Source of the DNA: Bog-532 sp963805255
GTDB taxonomy: Bacteria; Actinomycetota; Actinomycetes; Streptosporangiales; Streptosporangiaceae
Direction: 5' to 3'
NCBI GenBank assembly: GCA_963805255.1
Contig: CAWDTK010000015.1
Location: 62,001-126,000 of the forward strand
DNA: 64,000 nt
Shown: piece after piece, positions 60,089-64,000 of the stretch
Layout: each line of letters opens with the position of its first letter
Numbering within the stretch: the stretch's first letter is position 1
Program-made: the position numbers and the translations under genes
The notes under the pieces: generated by a model
Databases searched by the model: none
Seen by the model: the letters and a program-made list of their open reading frames with translations, nothing else
What the model was told of the DNA's origin: nothing

Positions 60089-60292
60089 TCAGGGCACGCG
60101 GCTGAGCTGGAGCGCGAGGACCGGGCATCCGCTCACCGCGCGCTGCGCCTGGCGCTTCAGCGCGGGCGGCACCGGCCGCGGGTCGAGCAGCGGGTAGCCC
60201 CATTCGTCGAGGCTGATCATCTCGGGCAGCAGCTCGGCGCAGGCGCCGTGGCCGGAGCACTCGATAGGATTGACGCGCAGTTGCTTTTCCAT
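60089..60292 (-). CDS. Small [3Fe-4S]-type ferredoxin
   Basis: 67 residues from ATG 60292 (MEKQLRVNPIECSGHGACAE). Cluster cysteines: C-x5-C in ECSGHGAC and C-P in SGCPVLALQL; only three cysteines, which fits a 3Fe-4S cluster. The start follows the NuoF-like stop by one base (TGACATG), so the two are coupled. Likely electron partner of the NuoF-like protein. Confidence 0.9.
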   Translation of the reverse strand: MEKQLRVNPIECSGHGACAELLPEMISLDEWGYPLLDPRPVPPALKRQAQRAVSGCPVLALQLSRVP

Positions 60293-60293
60293 G

Positions 60294-61634
60294 TCAGCTC
60301 CAGTCCTCATCACTGACCGCCGTTCCCGGCGGCAACGGCAGGAACGGCTGGCGGGCCGTAGCCGAGCAGACGCCCCGCTCGTGGTGCCTGAGCTCGGCGG
60401 CGAACACGGTCAGGGCACTTCGCACGAAGCGGACCGACCCGTCGGGATGGTTGCACGCGCCGCGTCGGAGGACCAGGCCGGCCCAGCGCTCGATGTCCGC
60501 GCGGACTCGCCGGTCGGGCCGCGGGCCAGCCAGCGTGGCCAGCCCTTCCGCGATGCGGGGCAGCCCGTTGAGGCACGGCCCGCACTGCCCGGCCGACTCC
60601 AGCGCGAGATAGCGGACCACCCGCGCCGTTTCGGCGAGCCCGCAGTGGCTGGCCGGCAAGGCGGCCAGCACGCCCGCGCCGACGCTGGCGCCGGCCGGCC
60701 GCAGCCCGGCGTTGTCGAGGGTGAGCCCGGCCGCGGGGGGCGCCGGGATCCATGTGCCGTGGTAGCCACCGGCCAGGATGGCCTGGGCCGGGCCGTCCGT
60801 CCCATCCGTGCCGAGGTCGGCCGCGAGAAGGCTGCGCAGCGGCGTCCCGATGGCCGCTTCGGCAATGCGGACCGTGCCGTCGGCATGGTGGATGGTGCTG
60901 AGCATGCTCCCCGGCTCGGCGTGCGTGCCGACCTGCCGGAACCAGCCCGCGCCGTACCGGGCGATGAGCGCCATGTGCGCGAGGGTCTCGACATTCTGAA
61001 CGAGCGTGGGCGCTCCTCCCACCCCGCGCTCGAAGACCCGCAGCGGGGTGACGGTCGGCAGCGCCAGGCCGCCGTTGAGCAGGTTGACCATGGCCGTTTC
61101 CTGGCCGGCCAGGAACCGCGGGGGTGTCCCAGCGAGCCGGACGGGCACCCGGTCGACCCGCGCCGTCCAGCGCTCGCTCAGGGCGCGCGGCAGCGCCGCC
61201 GTGAGCTGGTCGTCCTGGGTGTCGTGCACGTACAGGCAGGCTTCCTGGGCGCCGACGGCCTCCGCGGCGAGCTGGAGCCCGTCGAAAACGAGGTGCGGAG
61301 CCAGCCACAGCAGGGACGCGTCCTTGCTGGAGGCCGGCTCGCTTTCCGCGCCGTTGGCGACGACGAACGGCCGCCCGCCCGCCCCGGCTACCGCTTCCAG
61401 CTTGCGGTACACCGGGAAGGAGGCACCGCCGCGGCCGGTCAGCCCGGCGGCCCGCAGGTCGGCGGCCAGCTGCAGGCGGGCGTTCCGGTAGGGGACGAAG
61501 CCGTGCCGGGCGAGGTGCCCGCGGAGGCCTTCCGGCACGGTGGTGCCGGCCGGCAGCAGCCGCGGGAGACCGTCGGGGCGGGACCTGGAGGCGGTGGATC
61601 CGCCGCGCCGCAGGGGCATGGTGGGCATGCTCAT
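60294..61634 (-). CDS. NuoF-like NADH-binding flavoprotein
   Basis: 446 residues. FMN/NADH-binding motifs: AAGLTGRGGASFPVYRKLEA, VVANGAESEPASSKDASLLW, FLAGQETAMVNLLNGG, PTLVQNVETLAHMALIARYG and an SLBB-like segment. The C-terminal cluster region LALESAGQCGPCLNGLPRIA and VLRRGACNHPDGSV shows three cysteines where NuoF uses four, so the cluster type is uncertain. It overlaps the ferric-reductase-like gene by 4 bp. It is not part of a complex I operon. It probably passes electrons from NAD(P)H to the small ferredoxin or the membrane cytochrome. Confidence 0.88.
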   Translation of the reverse strand: MSMPTMPLRRGGSTASRSRPDGLPRLLPAGTTVPEGLRGHLARHGFVPYRNARLQLAADLRAAGLTGRGGASFPVYRKLEAVAGAGGRPFVVANGAESEPASSKDASLLWLAPHLVFDGLQLAAEAVGAQEACLYVHDTQDDQLTAALPRALSERWTARVDRVPVRLAGTPPRFLAGQETAMVNLLNGGLALPTVTPLRVFERGVGGAPTLVQNVETLAHMALIARYGAGWFRQVGTHAEPGSMLSTIHHADGTVRIAEAAIGTPLRSLLAADLGTDGTDGPAQAILAGGYHGTWIPAPPAAGLTLDNAGLRPAGASVGAGVLAALPASHCGLAETARVVRYLALESAGQCGPCLNGLPRIAEGLATLAGPRPDRRVRADIERWAGLVLRRGACNHPDGSVRFVRSALTVFAAELRHHERGVCSATARQPFLPLPPGTAVSDEDWS

Positions 61635-62434
61635 CCGGGATCTGCTTTCACGGGTCGGCGGTCAGTTTCCGCGGCATTCAGGAGACGGCGGCCGGCTTCC
61701 CGCGGCGTCGCGGCGCGGCAGGCGCCGGGCCGCCCGGCTGTGGCGCGGCCGGCGCCGGGGCCGGAGCCCCATGACTGACGAGGGTCCGCCTGCCGGTTTC
61801 GCGGGCCCGCCACGCCCGGCGGACCCGCCGGGCCCACTGGGCCCGCCATCAGGGAACGGCCCATCAGGGTGCTGACCCGCTGCGCCCGCGGCACTTCGCG
61901 CGCGACCGCGGCCATCCGCCAGACCAGGGCGCCCGCGACGAGCACCGCGCAGGCGATCGCGAGCACGAGCAGCGGCCCGCGCTGAAGGTCCGTGCTGGAG
62001 CCGATGCTGTGCGCGAAGGCGACCGGCCAGCTGGCGTAGGCCAGCCAGTGCACGGCTCGCCACACCTTCCGGTTGAGACGGCCCCGGACCAGGCTGGTGA
62101 CGATCAGCGCCAGCATGATGTCGAGGGAGATGGCGCCGAGACCGAGCCAGAAGCCCTCGTATCCGGAGGTGACGGGGATCACCGCGGAGACCAGCGGGAT
62201 CCTGACGAAGGTGTCCATGACGGCGGTCACGACGTGGATGACGATGAAGATCACCGCTAGCAGGGACAGGTTCCGGTGCAGGTTCGTGACGGCGAACCGG
62301 GGCAGCCGGGGCAGCCGGCCCTGCCGGTTGACCACGATGCCCAGCACCATCACGGCGGTGAGCAGGAGCAGGGACACCACGCCGGTGGCCCGGCTGGCGT
62401 ACCAGGGTGCGGTGCTCGCGGTGATTCCGTTCAT
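61631..62434 (-). CDS. Ferric-reductase-like membrane protein
   Basis: 267 residues with about six membrane helices, e.g. GVVSLLLLTAVMVLGIVVNR, SLLAVIFIVIHVVTAVMDTF, GLGAISLDIMLALIVTSLVR and PLLVLAIACAVLVAGALVWR. Histidines in TNLHRNLSLL, IVIHVVTAV, RAVHWLAYASW and AFAHSIGSS are placed to bind two b-type hemes as in FRE/NOX/YedZ-like proteins. The C-terminal 75 residues are Gly/Pro/Arg-rich and not conserved-looking. First gene of the coupled redox module. Confidence 0.87.
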   Translation of the reverse strand: MNGITASTAPWYASRATGVVSLLLLTAVMVLGIVVNRQGRLPRLPRFAVTNLHRNLSLLAVIFIVIHVVTAVMDTFVRIPLVSAVIPVTSGYEGFWLGLGAISLDIMLALIVTSLVRGRLNRKVWRAVHWLAYASWPVAFAHSIGSSTDLQRGPLLVLAIACAVLVAGALVWRMAAVAREVPRAQRVSTLMGRSLMAGPVGPAGPPGVAGPRNRQADPRQSWGSGPGAGRATAGRPGACRAATPREAGRRLLNAAETDRRPVKADPG

Positions 62435-62482
62435 ATCGTCAACCCTTGCCGGTCTGTCGCCGCTGAAGCTGGAAGATTCCTC

Positions 62483-62554
62483 TGTGCCAGCTCAGAACCA
62501 TGTGCCAGCTCAGAACCATGTGCCCGCTCAGAACCATGTGCCCGCTCAGGACAA
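62483..62554. repeat. 18-bp tandem repeat, 4 copies
   Basis: TGTGCCAGCTCAGAACCA repeats four times with a C/A variant in copies 3-4 and an altered last copy. It fills the gap upstream of the ferric-reductase-like gene, just after the Ser-rich gene. Confidence 0.92.
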
Positions 62555-62562
62555 ATGCGGCG

Positions 62563-62979
62563 TCAGGAGCCGCCGGACGTCGCATGGCTGGTGCCCGAAC
62601 TCGACGACGGCGCCGACGATCCGCTGCTGAGACCCGATCTCGAGGAGCTCGATTTCGACGAGCTGGAGCTGGACGAGCCGGACGAGCCGGACGAGCCGGA
62701 CGAGCCGGAGGTGGATCCGGCCGAGCCGGAACCGGGCTTGGCCGAGCCGGAGCCCTCGGTGCCCGACGACGATCCCGTGGACCCCGAAGATCCTGACGAG
62801 GCAGAGCCTTTCGAGGATGACGTCCCGCTGCTGTGGGAGCCGGGCAGGACCAGAGCGATAACCCCGGCCGTCACCACGCTGGCGAGCCCGGCCGTGGCGG
62901 TGGTGGCCTGGATCCGGCTCCGCCCACTGGCCCGCGCCGCAACGGCGCGAAGGACGTTGTCTCGCTTCGGGGTGTTCAT
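62563..62979 (-). CDS. Ser/Gly-rich membrane-anchored protein, probably truncated
   Basis: 138 residues from ATG 62979 (MNTPKRDNVLRAVAARASGR). A membrane anchor or signal TAGLASVVTAGVIALVLPGS, then about 90 residues of Ser/Gly/Thr repeats ending TSHATSGGS. In related actinobacterial operons, as I remember them, a similar anchor and Ser-rich linker carries an FMN-binding domain next to a ferric-reductase-like gene. That domain is absent here. The complementary strand has an acidic open frame of similar length without a start. Confidence 0.6.
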   Translation of the reverse strand: MNTPKRDNVLRAVAARASGRSRIQATTATAGLASVVTAGVIALVLPGSHSSGTSSSKGSASSGSSGSTGSSSGTEGSGSAKPGSGSAGSTSGSSGSSGSSGSSSSSSSKSSSSRSGLSSGSSAPSSSSGTSHATSGGS

Positions 62980-63144
62980 GACAGGCAGTCTGCCGCCTGC
63001 CTCTGGGAGCTTTCTCCGCACTGGTTCTCAGCCGCCTCTGAGCGTAAACGCCATCCGGTTCTCCCCTGGCCGGCCTGAGAGGGATCGTCAGGGGGAGGCA
63101 CCACCCGTCTCCAAGCCGGTCCATTGACGCGCAAGGATGAGGAC

Positions 63145-64000
63145 GTGACCAAGCTGACCGTGCAGGGGCTGCGCAAGGCATTCGGCAGCCATCCTGTCCT
63201 TACCGGCGTCGACCTCACTGTGCCGGCCGGCTCGCTGACCGCGATACTGGGCCCGTCCGGCAGCGGGAAAACCACGCTGCTGCGGGTCCTTGCCGGGTTC
63301 GAGCGGGCCGATGGCGGGATCGTGCAGATCGGGGACATTGTCGTCGACGGCCCCACCGCCCAGGTCCCGCCCGAGAAGCGCCGTATCGGCTACGTGCCGC
63401 AGGAGGGCAGCCTGTTCCCGCACCTCACCGTGATGGACAACATCGGTTTTGGACTGCCGTCCCGGCTGCGCCGTGGGCCCAGAACCAGCGAGCTGCTGGA
63501 GACTGTCGGGCTGACCGGGCTGGATAAGCGGTATCCGCATCAGCTTTCCGGCGGTCAGCAGCAACGCGTTGCCTTGGCGAGGGCATTGGCCATCGGCCCG
63601 GCCGTTGTCCTGCTGGATGAACCGTTTGCGTCCCTCGACACGCACCTGCGAGCCAGCGTGCGCGCCGACGTGCAGCAGATATTCCGTGCTTCGGGCACGA
63701 CCGCCGTCCTGGTCACGCACGATCAGAGTGAGGCGCTGTCGGTCGCCGACCGGGTCGCCGTGCTGCGTGACGGCATGATCGCCCAGTGCGCGGCTCCGCA
63801 GGATCTGTACTCCCGGCCCGTCGACCCGGCCGTGGCCCGCTTCATCGGCGAGGCCAACCTGGTAGACGGCCATGTCGATGGCGACTCCGTCGACACCCCG
63901 CTCGGCAGGCTGCCGCTTGAGCCTGGAGCAAGGCCAGCCTCGCCGGGCGGCCAGGTCACGGTCCTGGTCCGGCCCGAGCAGATCGAATTCTGGAGTGACC
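63145..64000 (+). CDS. ABC transporter ATP-binding protein, FbpC/PotA-like (runs off the right edge)
   Basis: At least 285 residues from GTG 63145 (VTKLTVQGLRKAFGSHPVLT), with GAGG upstream. Walker A AILGPSGSGKTTLLRVLAGF, Q-loop IGYVPQEGSLFPHLTVMDNI, signature HQLSGGQQQRVALARALAI, Walker B VVLLDEPFASLDTHLRASVR, H-loop TAVLVTHDQSEALSVADRVA. A TOBE-like C-terminal region includes FIGEANLVDGHVDGDSVDTP and VLVRPEQIEF. The overall pattern suits ferric iron or polyamine importers. Iron would fit the nearby ferric-reductase-like module, but partner permeases are outside the window. Confidence 0.88.
   Translation, partial: MTKLTVQGLRKAFGSHPVLTGVDLTVPAGSLTAILGPSGSGKTTLLRVLAGFERADGGIVQIGDIVVDGPTAQVPPEKRRIGYVPQEGSLFPHLTVMDNIGFGLPSRLRRGPRTSELLETVGLTGLDKRYPHQLSGGQQQRVALARALAIGPAVVLLDEPFASLDTHLRASVRADVQQIFRASGTTAVLVTHDQSEALSVADRVAVLRDGMIAQCAAPQDLYSRPVDPAVARFIGEANLVDGHVDGDSVDTPLGRLPLEPGARPASPGGQVTVLVRPEQIEFWSD

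Noticed and set aside
62600..62850. Acidic Glu/Asp/Pro plus-strand open frame opposite the Ser-rich gene
   Set aside because: No start or ribosome-binding site, and the minus-strand version begins with a credible signal anchor in the right operon direction. Some doubt remains.

Overview
The window is very GC-rich chromosomal DNA from an actinobacterium. The evidence is high-GC codon use, frequent GTG starts, a NucS/EndoMS mismatch endonuclease, a CysM-CysO-Mec cysteine pathway, a FilP-like coiled-coil protein, decaprenyl-type cell-wall genes, and an F-ATPase operon flanked by rpmE-prfA-prmC-sua5-wecA. From memory, the gene order follows the Mycobacterium tuberculosis Rv1298-Rv1340 and Streptomyces coelicolor SCO5360-SCO5400 neighbourhoods. 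No genus can be named from the sequence alone.

Layout. (1) 1-5.8 kb: rph, a cAMP-phosphodiesterase-like metallo-beta-lactamase protein, cysM (1-bp frameshift), cysO, mec, DUF2017 and clpS on the minus strand, with pncB divergent. (2) 6.2-16.4 kb: an accessory block with a thioredoxin/TPR protein, then a minus-strand nitrate/sulfonate/taurine-type ABC transport locus (MarR, SBP1, ATPase, permease, SBP2, alcohol dehydrogenase). Two different IS1380-family elements have entered this locus. One splits SBP2 and the other sits exactly at the SBP1 stop codon. (3) 16.7-24.9 kb: malic enzyme, YqgE, DUF3039 plus helicase, DUF6542 membrane protein, LytR-CpsA-Psr protein and nicotinamidase. (4) 25-39.5 kb: a DNA methyltransferase, meaB, methylmalonyl-CoA epimerase, the FilP-like protein, nucS, a SWIM-SNF2 helicase, surE, a domain-swapped RibD-like fusion and cobalamin adenosyltransferase. 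(5) 39.6-48.4 kb: DUF2550 and the full atpI-Z-B-E-F-H-A-G-D-C operon. (6) 49-54 kb: wecA, sua5, prmC, prfA, rpmE. (7) 54.2-64 kb: accessory DNA with a membrane protein split by a 68/69-bp repeat, two perfect DnaA boxes next to a damaged AbiEi-like gene, an MFS remnant with an intact TetR gene, pirin, a ferredoxin / NuoF-like / ferric-reductase-like redox module, and the start of an FbpC/PotA-type ABC ATPase.

Three themes link the regions. First, genes for NAD salvage (pncA, pncB), cysteine synthesis from a thiocarboxylated carrier, B12-dependent methylmalonyl-CoA metabolism (meaB, mce, PduO-type adenosyltransferase) and ATP synthesis lie near each other. Second, short tandem repeats are everywhere. 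In genes the unit is nearly always a multiple of 3 and adds Pro/Gly/Ala/Thr-rich inserts or tails to housekeeping proteins (AtpH, Mce, DUF2017, Sua5, WecA, malic enzyme, RibD fusion). Between genes the units are often 13, 17 or 19 bp. Third, decay is frequent. SDR, aldehyde dehydrogenase and MFS genes keep both ends but have lost the middle, and single-base frameshifts appear in cysM, the FilP-like gene and the atpZ-like gene. Some of the frameshifts may be sequencing errors.

No CRISPR array, tRNA or rRNA was recognised. All family assignments come from reading translated sequence and remembered family features. No database search was run.
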